This document shows, piece by piece, positions 25,965 to 36,622 of a stretch of DNA of 64,000 nucleotides. Location of the stretch: NCBI GenBank assembly GCA_036971615.1, contig JAYKKR010000056.1, positions 1 to 64,000 on the forward strand, written 5' to 3'. Each line of letters opens with the position of its first letter. Positions within the stretch are counted from its first letter, which is position 1. The notes under the pieces were generated by a model, which searched no databases, was not told where the DNA came from, and saw only the letters and a program-made list of their open reading frames with translations. The DNA is from Amyloporia xantha (Eukaryota > Basidiomycota > Agaricomycetes > Polyporales > Adustoporiaceae). A program made the translations under genes and the position numbers.

Positions 25965-28365
25965 CAGGCAGTTGTTCTTGGGAAGTGTGCTTTCGGGGAT
26001 ATGTACTTGTGCTTCGTGAAGATTTTGCGTTGAATGCATCATGCATCACAGTCCTGACTCAGTTGTGCGTTCTGGTGGGAGGTATCATAATATCAATTGT
26101 CATGACGGCGTTTGGAAGGTAATTCAAAGGGTCCGTACGTTGGCTTCCAGTACCAGGCACCAGGAGGTCCTCCGAGGATCAGTCGGAACATTCAAAGCAC
26201 GCCTGGAAGGCATCCTATTGACTCCGCTCTATCCGGGCGCTCTCACTTCCCTCTCCCCTCGCAGCGTGACTAACACCAAGAAGCGGATTTCGGTGCATTT
26301 CCCCAAATGCCTAGCGATTGGGGAGCCGAGACACCGCTGGGCCGGTCTCGCATGGCCTTCGATGCGAACGCTCGCCCGGGGATCGTTCATCGTCTGAGTT
26401 GTTTTCGGATCCACCAGGGAGAAATCTACGGTATTGCTCCCGTTCGACGTCCTCTAGCTAGCACGCGGTCCGGGCTCTTTTCCTGCAACAACGGACCTGC
26501 GCATCTTCTCCGCTGTTGAATTCTAACTGACACCGTGTACAGCCGCGGGAAACAGCGGTCCATGGCCAGACTGCAAGGACCAAGGGAAGTTCGCATGAAC
26601 ATTGGGTCCATCACCAGATTTCTTGCTGCTTACGGTTCGTTTGATAGCTCCGCGCTGTCGTCTGTAACTTACTTGGGGCAATTTGAAGGTCAATGATAAC
26701 ATCCGTCTCTTGTCGTGCGAAAACACGCCGTGATTCTTTAAGCGCCGTGCACGAGGCTATCGCTCGTCCTCTCGCTCAGTTCGGGTGCTAGGCTGGGATT
26801 GGAAGACTTCCCAAGGACGAGTGCACCTTGCATCCTGATCTATCAGCGTCTCAGCGCATTCTCAGCTTGATTATCAGGTGATGTCGTGATGAGTTCAGAA
26901 AATTAGCATTTTGCGTTTTCTGATAGAGCTCTTTTTGTCGAGGTGCGGTGTGTAGCAGGCCACTCTCCACGGTAGCCTATTCTATATCGACTTGAATTAG
27001 GACTCCCCGTGTAGCCCGTTGATCTTCTGGTCGTTGATATTCTGGTCAAGTATCGGCCGCGTCATCACGGCGAGATAAACGCAATCGCGAGTCCCTTTTC
27101 GCGAGCAGCGGTGCAGCGGAATACGGTGACGGTGAGACGGGACAATTTCATATAATCATTTTGATTTTCTGTCAGAGACGAACAGTAGACGCTTGCGCCA
27201 CAAAGGGATTAGGACTGCGGATCCCGATGCCAACGACAGCACTCCCGCTTCGTGGCAGATGTCCAGCGCAGCAACAAAAATGGTTCGTTGTGGGTTCCGT
27301 CAGACAATAAGTATAGCTACCTCCACGGAGCTTGTCACCACCACTATCATCGCTTCTCCCGCTACCTTCTTTTTGATTCATTCAAATGAACCTGTTCCGT
27401 GACGCTGATAGAACGTCGAACAATCAAATCATGCCAGGAAACCGTTTTCGGTATGGTGTGTACAACGGTTGACTCAACTGAGGCGTTGGCAGATTTCGTA
27501 TACGAATGGTTCTCAAAGTACATCAGGCAAGCCGGAGCTATCTGTCCACGATGCTTCTACCTGTTGTCCATGGCATGAGCCGCTTTGCAACGTAGCATCC
27601 ATGCGTGTTCCGCAGAAAATTCGGGTACGAAGATAATCCAACTATAGCTGGTACCACCTCCAGAAACATTGTCGCGTGGCGTCTACGAATGTTCTACGAA
27701 GTAATGATGTTGAACATAGCCGCCGCGTGCGCACCTTGTGATCGTATGTGTTCATTAAACGTCTCGACAAGCTGCAACGTGAACTACAGCCAATTGCATC
27801 CGGGGATGCTCTGCATTGTTTCTCCACCATGTAACTTCCACATGATCTAACCTAGTGCGCGACTTCATCTCATCCTACAGATGGTCCGAGTACGGCATGA
27901 TGCACTCGGGTACAAGCATACCATAGCAACAGCCTGAGGGAGCGCTATCAGCTGGTCCAATATTCGTCTGATGCATCTGTACGGTGATGTCCTGGTATCT
28001 TGCCACATCCTTCGCTTCTCATATTCTTGACACAAGCCAGCAATGATCGAATCGTTCGATCATACGACACGCTCGCCCCGTATGGTGCATCTCAAAGGTG
28101 AGAACCTCTCTGATACAATTCCAGATTTCACACACGAGTGAATTTCGCTCATCACGGAAACCAGCCCGACCTGACCCGACCCATCTGCTCAGCGCATGTC
28201 GAAATGCACATCGTTTTACGATGATGGAAAAGAGACGACCACACGCTCCTTGCAACGTCCCGCGCTTACATACATCACGAAAATGCAGGACCGCTGTATG
28301 CGCACTATCGATACATATCTCAGCGACCATCAACGCGGCTCCGCCTAACACACCTCCAACGCATA
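25965..28365. other. 2.4-kb stretch without an identifiable gene
   Basis: Only short frames of irregular composition occur on both strands. No relic of the neighbouring peptide family, no terminal inverted repeats and no retroelement motif were found. Confidence 0.4.
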
Positions 28366-28704
28366 CTATGCCTCATCATCTTGGGGTTTCAGCACTGCAG
28401 CATCGATTGGCGACACCCGGGGGAGAACTGACGTATGGCTGTCAGTGAGTGGTCTATCCGCCAAGCCGCTTCCCGACGCGACTCACCTACAGCGCGCCGC
28501 TCGCCCACATCGCTTCTCAGAACAACAGCTTCATTAGGCAGTGCTCGAGGAGCTGTGGCAAAAAGAACATATTCAGTTATTTGCACGACAGCTCATCCAT
28601 CGCAGGTGTAATTTACCTGCTGCAAGCGCAATCGGTGTCGCGTATGTGGGAGCGGCCGCACACACCAATGCGAAAACGAAGGCAGCGGTGAAGAGCTTGA
28701 CCAT
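28366..28704 (-). CDS. Secreted peptide precursor, copy A of the 28-35 kb array
   Basis: Three exons (28704-28617, 28552-28487, 28427-28366), both introns phase 1, 71 residues. The signal peptide begins MVKLFTAAFVFALVCAAAP and is followed by TYATPIALAA. The second exon gives APRALPNEAVVLRSDVGERR, ending in a dibasic Kex2-like site. The third gives VLPRVSPIDAAVLKPQ and an acidic tail DDEA. This matches copies B-F in order and intron phase. There is no cysteine after the signal peptide and no CaaX end, so it is neither a Cys-rich effector nor a mating pheromone. The mature product is unknown; cleavage after RR is an inference. Confidence 0.82.
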
Positions 28705-28767
28705 GTCTGGCTAATTGAAGGGAATGAGCGATGTCGATGCCCGGTCAGTACACTTATCTACGAGCGG

Positions 28768-28775
28768 CTTATATG
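28768..28775 (-). promoter_or_regulatory. TATA box of peptide copy A
   Basis: CATATAAG followed by CCGCTCG on the minus strand, 64 bp upstream of the start. The same box and spacing recur in the other copies. Confidence 0.6.
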
Positions 28776-29949
28776 CTCCTGGCCCGATTCGCAGACGCTG
28801 AATATGGCTTGCTGGTATGCTCAGCGGTATCTTGGTATATTCGCCAAGCATCGCCTCCAGGATGTCCAAATCGTGTCAAACCTGACTGTGCATTGCGATG
28901 CGAACGAAGCAATGGGCACTGGCATCAGATCCTGTATCAGTCGGAATCGAATCTCGGCATTGTAGTACTGTACCGTCTTGCCACTCCATACAGCATCCTA
29001 TCACAATCATTTTCTCTTAAGGGATATTTCTCCGGTGCCGCATCGCTCAGTCACATGAAGCCCTGGTAAGCCTTAATTTTACCGATGCTGAGATTCATGC
29101 AGTTGACTGAACTACGATGACCGCCGACGTTTAAGATTTCCATCCTGTACTACCCCACAGCATAGTACAGGCCATTTGTCAATTCTATACGTTCTCATGG
29201 GACTGCCGTCGTGGTAATGTCATATATGCCATACTCCCCAGATTCGACTTGCAATATCCCACCACTTTAGCGTCATGTCATGCAGCGCCTAGCGGACGAT
29301 CGTATCAATGAGCGATCTACAATCGCGGGTGGACAGGACCAGAGGCTTTGTTCGGCAACGCTTCTGGATGGGGTTAACATATCAATTCGAATAGTGTGCG
29401 TATCCCACGCATGCTTTCGATCGTGCATTAATGACAATAAGACTACGATGAGCGTAACGTAGACATCAAGGATAGCGCCCTTGGGCATGTGCACGGATCT
29501 GTCAGATATTCAATTTCAGACAACACTCGATCATATATTCAGCCTCACTGGTACCAATATTGCAAATGGAGATAAAGATCCCACAGGACTGACGGTGACT
29601 GAATTTGAATCTATCTGTCTGATACTGCGTGTAATGGCACACTCCACGGAGATATCTTCTCTGTGCTCGACTGAATTCCGCGCGCCCAAGGAATCAGCGC
29701 GCATCTAGGCTAGATTTCATTGACGGTTGAGTACTGTATACGCTGCGCTGGTACATCTATACATACATAGTTTACGCACAATACAATAGTCGAATCAAGC
29801 CAATACAGTACCCACTGTACATCCGAGTGATTGTCTACAATGGTATGCAGTAACTTCACATAAATTATGGATATTTAGCCTGTAGAATCACTGTGAAGGT
29901 CCTATTCAATTGAATATCACCTCCGGAATCATACCTCTCGTACACTTCA
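28776..29949. other. Spacer between peptide copies A and B
   Basis: Apart from the decayed copy at 29262-29466, no gene structure is seen. Short frames have no supporting features. Confidence 0.4.
29262..29466 (-). pseudogene. Decayed peptide precursor, copy G
   Basis: The start-equivalent ATG at 29466 lies about 67 bp downstream of a degenerate TATA (29531-29540), the family spacing. The frame stops at codon 8. Further on, GAAGCGTTGCCGAACAAAGC lines up with the ALPNEA segment of copy B, and CATGACATGACGCTAAAGTG with its HMPVDAKVL segment, in the right order and spacing. It is therefore an old copy that has lost its frame and splice signals. Confidence 0.6.
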
Positions 29950-30191
29950 CTACTTTGTGTCCGCGGGAGCCAGTACTTTGGCGTCGACTGGCATGTGTTC
30001 AGCGCGGCGCTCAACCACCTCATGCCTCAAGGCCAACGCTTCATTCGGCAGGGCTCGGGGGGCTGTGACAAGAAGCCAGTCATTTATTCGTACTGTGGGA
30101 GCAGCGCATCTATTTCAGACTTACCTCCGAGCGCGGGAGCTGTCGCACTCAATAAGGCGAAGACCAAGGTAGCGGTGAAGATTTTGACCAT
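29950..30191 (-). CDS. Secreted peptide precursor, copy B
   Basis: Two exons (30191-30125 and 30062-29950, phase-1 intron), 59 residues. Signal peptide MVKIFTATLVFALLSATAP, then APRALPNEALALRHEVVERR with the dibasic site, then AEHMPVDAKVLAPADTK to the stop. Unlike copies A, C and D, the middle and C-terminal parts lie in one exon, so the second intron was lost here or gained there. The frame is fully intact. No secondary function can be read from the sequence. Confidence 0.82.
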
Positions 30192-30250
30192 GGTTGGGTG
30201 ATTGGGTCAAAGAAGATGAAGATGGCTTATTCGTTTCCCTGTGCGTGGTC

Positions 30251-30256
30251 TATATA
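30251..30256 (-). promoter_or_regulatory. TATA box of peptide copy B
   Basis: TATATA 60 bp upstream of the copy B start codon, at the family spacing. Confidence 0.55.
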
Positions 30257-31572
30257 CACCCCATGTACATCCTCAGAGGCGCTCAGCACAGCACCAAGCC
30301 TCCATTGCATATCCTTCAGCTGCCGGTAGGTGCCGATTGCTGTTCCATGAGCGCTGTTCGTCAAACAAGGGAATTCGGATACGCAGCTCGTTCATGACCG
30401 CATGGGTGAGTAGATCACATCAATTCCATACACGCAAATAGCAAACCTGGGGATGCCGTGATCAGTTATTTGTGTGTTCAGAAGCGATGAATCAATTGTG
30501 TAGCCTAGCTTACCTCCGCTACGACTGCGTGGTGATACGCACCATTAACAGTATGCGCTCGGCTGCTAGAGGAATCTTCGGTTCAATTTTAGCAGATTGC
30601 AGCGCTCCGGGCATGACCGCGGTACAAGATCAATTAGTTGACGGCACAGCACGTATCCCAAATCGGGCCCCAACTCGCCTTGTACTTAGTCGAATCGCCG
30701 GGAGGCGCCGAGGCGGCATCAGGAAGGCAGTGAACAGGAGTACTGCGAAGAATGACCGGCACATAGCACGGGCGGGCGATGTCTCTTGGAGTGCGAGAGT
30801 ATTCGGGGCTGCGCAGTTCTAAGACTACGATACATGAGCTGGTACAAGGATTGTAATGAAACTGAAATACTACATCGAGGTCGGTCGACCGTCTTATCTC
30901 GACCCGGCCCGCACCCATGCCTATTTTGGCAGGGCGCGCTTCCCAGTGGTCACATCCTGGATAGGTTCAAGTCTTCAGTCATGTCAAATAACGGCTAAGC
31001 TGAAATGCAACATGAATCGGTCCAAACATGATCTAGCACCCTTTCCCCAAGGGATGATCACAAGTTCTCAGCATAGTGAATGCGGGAAAAATGACTCGGT
31101 GTGACGTCGGTATGTCAGCTCTGCATGGTGGTGATAGGTTTACAAATCTGAACTACAAGTTGGGGTACAAACAACACGCAGAACGTCGAGTCATCTGCTC
31201 AGCATACTTCAGACTAATATGCTGGACGACCAAACTAGTGTATAACAGAAGATTATCAGAGTTCCTGACGAGTATACTTCACATAGGATTGGATTCATCT
31301 CGCAATCATTGGTGCTCAGGTCACTACGTGTTGAACTAAATTCACTGCAGATTCTAGACACAGACAACACGAAACTGTATTTTGCACAGGCTGAACGTAC
31401 TATTTTCGACGGCAAACTCATATACCAAACGGACCTCTCTCTTGGAAACTGCATTCACGACCATGTCAGTCATGAGTACGCTCCGAATGGCAGATCTGCA
31501 AGTAAATGGTCAACACACGCCGCCGAAAGCATCGTCCTCTCAAGAGGCACCTCGCGCTCAAGCCTCGTCACT
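30257..31572. other. Spacer between peptide copies B and C
   Basis: No intact gene. A minus-strand frame near 30764 begins with a hydrophobic, signal-like segment (MCRSFFAVLLFTAFL). It lacks the TATA spacing and the ALPNEA segment, so a relic of another copy is possible but not shown. Confidence 0.35.
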
Positions 31573-31872
31573 CTAGGGTCTCAACACTTTAGCGTCAGAC
31601 GGCATATGTTCTTTGACGCGATGCAATCACAAAAGTGAGCCACTCATTACGCAGAGCTATCTTCCAATCCAACTTACTCGAGCGCTCTTCAAGCTCATTC
31701 CTCAGGACCAATCCCGCGTCCGGGAACGGCTGCGGAGCTGCGACGCAAAATAAATGAACAACCTGTACAATTCGAATGCCCCCGTCGTACCCCGCGAGTA
31801 CTTACCTGCAAATGTGGGCATGACTGTGCAAAGCACAGCAAGAACGAAGGAAGCGGTGACAAGCCTAACCAT
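31573..31872 (-). CDS. Secreted peptide precursor, copy C
   Basis: Three exons (31872-31806, 31737-31678, 31610-31573), both introns phase 1, 54 residues. Signal peptide MVRLVTASFVLAVLCTVMP, then APQPFPDAGLVLRNELEER, then SKHMPSDAKVLRP to the stop. The dibasic site seen in A, B and D is reduced to ERS, so if Kex2-type cutting matters this copy would be processed differently. The third exon is placed by similarity to copy B (HMPVDAKVL) and uses the acceptor before 31610. Reading through the second intron would give a longer, unrelated tail. Confidence 0.72.
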
Positions 31873-31942
31873 GTTTACAGAAGCGCGAGCAACGAGATGG
31901 AAGAACTTAATGGGCTGGCTGATCTATCTTGTTTCCGAGCAG

Positions 31943-31950
31943 CTTATATG
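31943..31950 (-). promoter_or_regulatory. TATA box of peptide copy C
   Basis: CATATAAG followed by CTGCTCGG on the minus strand, 71 bp upstream of the start codon. Confidence 0.6.
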
Positions 31951-32346
31951 TCCCATGCATGCTCAGGGGCGCGCAACACCACAATGTGCGCTGTGGGCCA
32001 TCGGAATTTGAAGCGTTGTCAGATGCACACGGAGCCTCTGACATTTGGGCGCTGAGTTCGATCCGTTACCTGCGAAATACCGCGCTCGCTGCCAGATACG
32101 GTAAAATGGATCAATCTCGCCGGGATTCTATGACACGAATCTTACGTATGGAGTTAAAAATATCAGTCTTGACACCGCCCCAACACATATCAACGATACA
32201 AGGTATGCTCCGTACGCGTATAATGGCATGGGGCACTTCAACAAGATATCTTTAGGGCAATATCACGTGAATAGAAGATAACGAATCTGCAGGCACAGCG
32301 CATACCTTGTAAGCAGAGTTGGAAAATGCATGCCTCGCATTGATGC

Positions 32347-32673
32347 CTAGTCGTCATCTGCGACTTTCAGCACGGCAGCATCAACAGGTGATACTCGTGG
32401 CAGAACTGAAGGATATCGTCAATGATCAATTCCTGTGACATGCTGTATCCAGACGCGACTTACCTGCAGCACGGCGCGCCCCAAGGCCATCCCTTAGAAC
32501 TAGAGCCTCGTTGGGCAATGCGCGCGGAGCTATGGTAATAATAGCGTAAGGCAAGCTTCAATTAATTCATGCTTTTTGACATTACCTTTTGCGAGCGCAA
32601 CCGGTGTCGCGAACACAGGGAGGACCGCACACAAAATAGCGAACGCAGCGGTAGCGGTGAAGAGTTTGACCAT
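32347..32673 (-). CDS. Secreted peptide precursor, copy D
   Basis: Three exons (32673-32586, 32529-32464, 32405-32347), 70 residues, both introns phase 1. Signal peptide MVKLFTATAAFAILCAVLP, spacer VFATPVALAK, then APRALPNEALVLRDGLGARR with the dibasic site, then VLPRVSPVDAAVLKVADDD. Exons 1 and 2 have exactly the same lengths as in copy A (88 and 66 nt) and the proteins are the closest pair in the array, so A and D are probably the most recent duplicates. Confidence 0.82.
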
Positions 32674-32745
32674 GTTCAATTAGTTCGATGGTGGGTGCGC
32701 GTCCGTAGGGATGGATGCTGACCAGATTAAGTCAGTTCTAACGAG

Positions 32746-32753
32746 CTTATATG
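32746..32753 (-). promoter_or_regulatory. TATA box of peptide copy D
   Basis: CATATAAGCTCG on the minus strand, 73 bp upstream of the start codon, nearly identical to that of copy C. Confidence 0.6.
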
Positions 32754-33431
32754 CATCTTCCTCAGACTTCTAGAAGGAATCGCTCCACATAGCTAGCGCA
32801 AACCTGCTTCATTCTCACGCGCTGGCATTGCGAACAAAATGTTGCGAAGTATCGATGCACAGTTAAGAAGAAAAGTACCAGAGCTCCTCCAACTCATCTA
32901 TGTCTGATGACTCGTCTCTTGCACGCGGTCTATGCTAGTGAATCAACGTATGGGAATCTGATGAACTGCCAATCATATCCGCAGGTTCAGACTGTTCAGA
33001 AGCCATTGCTATAATGTTGACAGATGTCTCTATCAGCCAGAATGGAAGCTCCTGGCATGAGATCGGATGCTGTTGATGGGCAATATCCTTTCTCTAGGTC
33101 TCCTTCAAGGTATTCTATATTCTGACATTCACGTGAGTAGAGCTTTCTTTCATGATCCTGTTGATAGATGAAGCATGGATGCAGTATCAAGTTGTACAGA
33201 AGCTTCAAAGCGGCAAAGCGCTGCCATGGATGACAGGCCGAAATCACCTTCCCCACAGCATCCAATCGTTCGTTATAGAAACCATCCCGTATTGTACAGC
33301 TCATGAATCCTCTGGAATCTCCAAATTATGACTGTACCATGCAGCTGGCTCGTAGGATATCTGTGAGTACATTGTCAGTGCATGGTCCCCCGAGTGTCAT
33401 AACTGCAGTCAGCTGTACCTCTTCACACACT
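32754..33431. other. Spacer between peptide copies D and E
   Basis: One minus-strand frame of 102 codons (33304-32996) has no domain, signal peptide or similarity to the array. I see no supported gene here. Confidence 0.35.
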
Positions 33432-33673
33432 TCACCGCTCAATTTCCGCAGGTGCTAGCACTGCCGCGTCGGACGGCGAAACAGCGTGGCGCTCTACCAC
33501 TTCATTTCTCCCAATCAGGATTTCATTCGTCAACGCTCGCGGGGCTGTGAACAGAAGTGGATTAATTGTCTGCGCGACACAAGTAATTAATCATACTTTT
33601 GGTTACCTGCGAATGTGGGAGCCGCTGCACACAACACGGCGAAGATGAAGGCAGAGATAGAGGTCTTCACCAT
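33432..33673 (-). CDS. Secreted peptide precursor, copy E
   Basis: Two exons (33673-33607 and 33544-33432), 59 residues, the same exon lengths as copy B (67 and 113 nt). Signal peptide MVKTSISAFIFAVLCAAAP, then APRALTNEILIGRNEVVERH and AVSPSDAAVLAPAEIER. The dibasic position is RH instead of RR, so it is a variant at the putative cleavage site. The frame is intact and the intron is phase 1. Confidence 0.8.
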
Positions 33674-33740
33674 GTCTGGATGGGCCCTGCACAGGAAAAG
33701 AGGTGCGAAGTATGGTTTCTTTGCCTAGGGTGCGACCAGT

Positions 33741-33746
33741 TTATAT
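33741..33746 (-). promoter_or_regulatory. TATA box of peptide copy E
   Basis: ATATAA within GGATATAAACTGG on the minus strand, 68 bp upstream of the start codon. Confidence 0.55.
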
Positions 33747-34851
33747 CCCTCTCCCGCGTACCCAGAGGCGCGCTGTACCTGGACCAAATGCATCCGCATC
33801 CTCCGTAAATCCAGACGCCGATGCCCGCACTATCTGCCAGAACAATCGAATTCGGACATGTTGCTCGATCGTAAATGTACCGCCGGTCAGTAGAACAGGC
33901 GTTCCCACACGCTGACATTGGACGACAGATGTTATACGGATGGAGATAAAGTACAGTATCGCATAGGAAAGCCATGTACCCACCCACCCGAACTTGGGAT
34001 TGCATTCGGTCTTGGCATCGTGCTGTCTACCTGTTCTTTCACGTACCGTGTATACTGGTGGTCTACTGCATGAGCCTTGTGCGCCCGTTTGGGCGATGGC
34101 AGATCTCTCGGTTTGACGCTGCCTGTGGGCGGCCATTCGATTTCCGGATGCACCGGTGAGCGTTTTTAAGTTCATTTCACGTCTACCGCGATCCGTTATA
34201 TGGTATTACAGGCTTCCGGGAGCGGCGTACAGGGGCCAACGCCCGCTGGCAGAGAGCAATGAACAGCCGGGACCGGAACCGGAGAGAGAATTCGGGCGCT
34301 CCGCAAGAGCGTCCCTCAGCGTGCAGCGGTGCGGTTCTATGTGATGCATGCATGAAGGTATCCCCGCTTGGAAACTTCTTGCAAGGAAGTATCAGTCAGG
34401 TACAGGATTCAATTCATGGTGAAGTTCAGCGCTGGCGCTGGCGCGCGCGTTGAGATGCAACGCACAGGTCATGCCCACCGGAGAGCAATAGGGAAGCATT
34501 CCACCATCCAACGTACCTGACCGATTGTCCACAAACTTCAAACTCCTATCCCGATCGGACTGACGCTCACTATTCGATCATTCAGAAGCAATCCATAACC
34601 GCAAGCTGACATTGTACAACAGATACCAAATGCTGTACATCCACATAGACTACAGGAAAGGGAGAAGACCCGTCGAATACATCCTAGCATACAAGGGAAT
34701 AATAATCTGCGCAACTCCAACAATCATCAATGGTATATTGGCCGCTGCAAGACGGTCACACGCCTAGGGAAACCACCCTGCTCACGTTGCTTCAGCAAAA
34801 TGTTCAAGTGAGAGAAACCTTGTTCCAAATCCAACGTACCTTTGACGTGCT
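33747..34851. other. Spacer between peptide copies E and F
   Basis: Short frames only. A plus-strand ATG-GTG-AAG at 34420 mimics the MVK start of the family but is not followed by a hydrophobic signal peptide. Two similar snippets (AGGTACGTTGGAT on the minus strand) occur near 34515 and 34840; their meaning is unknown. Confidence 0.35.
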
Positions 34852-35148
34852 TTAAGTGGAACTAGCCGGCGCAAGCACTGCAGCATCAACTGGGGACGCT
34901 CGCGGTACGACTATGAGAGGTGAAGACATAAGCGCACTCGTTAGGCAACACAGTCGTCAGAACGACGCACTCCCGACGAGGCCCGTAGGCGCCGCTCGAC
35001 GCATAACTGCGACGCTGAAATCAGCGCTTGAAGTGGACAAGACAAAACATGATCGGTACTCACATTGTCCTTGGCCCTGCTCGAACGGGAGAGCGAACGC
35101 GGGGAACGCGGCGCACAAGAGAGCGAATACGGCGACAAGGCGGACCAT
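34852..35148 (-). CDS. Secreted peptide precursor, copy F (divergent, possibly damaged)
   Basis: The signal peptide MVRLVAVFALLCAAFPAFA is followed by LPFEQGQGQ and a gtgagt donor. The last segment reads SPVDAAVLAPASST to a stop at 34852, closely matching the family tail. The middle exon is unclear: MRRAAPTGLVGSASF resembles the plus-strand copy (HRAAPTDALVLAP) but meets a stop, and the alternative frame gives VRRSDDC. Either the middle exon is spliced in a way I cannot settle, or the copy is partly decayed. It lies next to UstYa-like gene 2, about 780 bp away on the same strand. A TATTATATC box sits about 80 bp upstream. Confidence 0.55.
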
Positions 35149-35924
35149 GATGGATTTCGAAGAGGCGGTGCGGAGGGTGTTTATGGACTTGGGTGCGTTG
35201 CGGTTCCGAACTGAAGGGGGCAAGTTATTATATCTGGTATGCCCCCCCCTTCCCTAGGCCGCTAAGCGAGCAGAGACTTCTGGTGAAGAAGCGGATGTGG
35301 CCAAGCGCGTCAATTTTCTGGACACGCAAGGCGAGAAGGAGGAAGCACGATGTTAGCCCCATGGATTGTGCTCGTGGGACAGAATTGGAACAACAGATGG
35401 GCGAGGAGTGTGCGCGCTGATAAGACGACGGCAGCGGCATGCATGCCTCAGGCTCTGACCCTTCGAATTCTCGATCGTGATCACACCGAAACATACGCTG
35501 CCGTATTTCTGATCCATCGCGCCCGCGCGACGCGAACAAAATGGCGAGCTGCCGTAACTAAGATGCAGAGAAGGCGCTTTCCGCATCATTCCATGGTCCC
35601 GCTGCCTTCTCCATCGCTCGCACTAGACGTAAGTCCATGCATGGTCTGACTGCAGAGCGGGAGACGATCGCCTCCAGAAGCAGCCGTTCCACCGCTAGAA
35701 CTTGCTTTGGATTGGAGACAAGCTAGGAAAACTGATGATAACATGGAACTGATCTTCCCGGAGATGCTAGTGAATACAGCAGGTAATGCGAGGGTCTACA
35801 CAGAGGAGGTCAGACGATACCGCCCCAAAGTTTCATCGTAGGCTGCAGCACAAAGTTAGAAATTTACATAGCTGTGTACAATTCAGAGCAGCGTATACAA
35901 CAGTCGGAATGTCCTCTTCACCTC
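35149..35924. other. Spacer between copy F and UstYa-like gene 2
   Basis: Contains the copy F promoter (TATTATATC on the plus strand around 35225-35234) and the 3' flank of the DUF3328 gene. No other supported gene. Confidence 0.4.
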
Positions 35925-36622
35925 CTACGCAACACTGGACCTGCGCGCCAGAGCCTCCCCAGACTCCAGCCACTGCGCGTACTCGCGCTGGTTGTTCTCC
36001 ACCTCCCTATACACCGCACTCCAGTCTCTGCACTCGTACGTACCAAACAAGTCGATCGGGTTGTCATGTATCGAGATGAGGAACGGCTCGAGCTGGAGGT
36101 CGCCGCGGCAGAGGACCATCGACTTGATGTAGTTGAGGCAGTGCCGCGCGAGCGCCGCAGGCTCCGTGCCGTTCGCGCGCTCGCGCAGCGTCTCGGCGCG
36201 GATGACGTCGAGGCAGCGCAGCTGGTGGAACATGGAGACGGTGTACGGCGTGCGGTGCGGGCCGAGGTAGACGAGGCCGTCGCCGCCGGGGATCGTAGCG
36301 GCCCACTCGGCGGCGCCGTCGGGCGTGTCGAGCTTGAGGTGCATGGAGGCATCGGACGCCATGAGGACGTCGGGGACGTCGATGGGCCAGGACTCGGGGT
36401 AGTCAAGGCCGACGTAGCCTGCGAGAGGAGCGCGGGTTAGGGAGTGTACGGCACGCGTGCGGGCTGGGAGTGCTCACTGTACTCGGTAGGGCTAATGATG
36501 CCGGCGAGGTAGGAGTCGAGCCATAGCTTCGTGCCGACCTTGACGGCGAGGGTGAAGCAGACGAGGGCGACTGTGAGACTGAAGATGGACGCGTTCAGTC
36601 GACTCTGGAGGACGGCCTTCAT
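35925..36622 (-). CDS. UstYa-like DUF3328 protein 2
   Basis: Two exons (36622-36478 and 36418-35925) give 212 residues. An N-terminal anchor (SIFSLTVALVCFTLAVKVG) precedes YVGLDYPESWPIDVPDV. The two DUF3328 motifs follow: MFHQLRCLDVIR and HCLNYIKSMVLCRGDLQLEP. The second exon is 494 nt and the intron is phase 1, exactly as in UstYa-like gene 1 at 22.2 kb, so the two are paralogs with the same gene plan. The family oxidises peptide or small-molecule substrates at the secretory membrane. Relative to gene 1, both motifs are less canonical (HQLRC for HELHC, IKSMVLCRGD for LRQWTLCGAD). It marks the right edge of the peptide array. Confidence 0.87.

Noticed and set aside
30634..30918. Possible eighth array member with a signal-like start (MCRSFFAVLLFTAFL)
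   Set aside because: It lacks the TATA spacing, the ALPNEA segment and the DAAVL tail. Similarity to the array is not convincing.
34420..34455. Plus-strand ATG followed by VKFSAGAGARVE, similar to the family start
   Set aside because: No hydrophobic signal peptide and no downstream family segments; only the first residues match.
28366..35148. Peptide array as lipopeptide mating pheromone genes
   Set aside because: None of the precursors ends in a CaaX box, and they have classical signal peptides, which basidiomycete pheromone precursors lack. No STE3-type receptor was recognised nearby.
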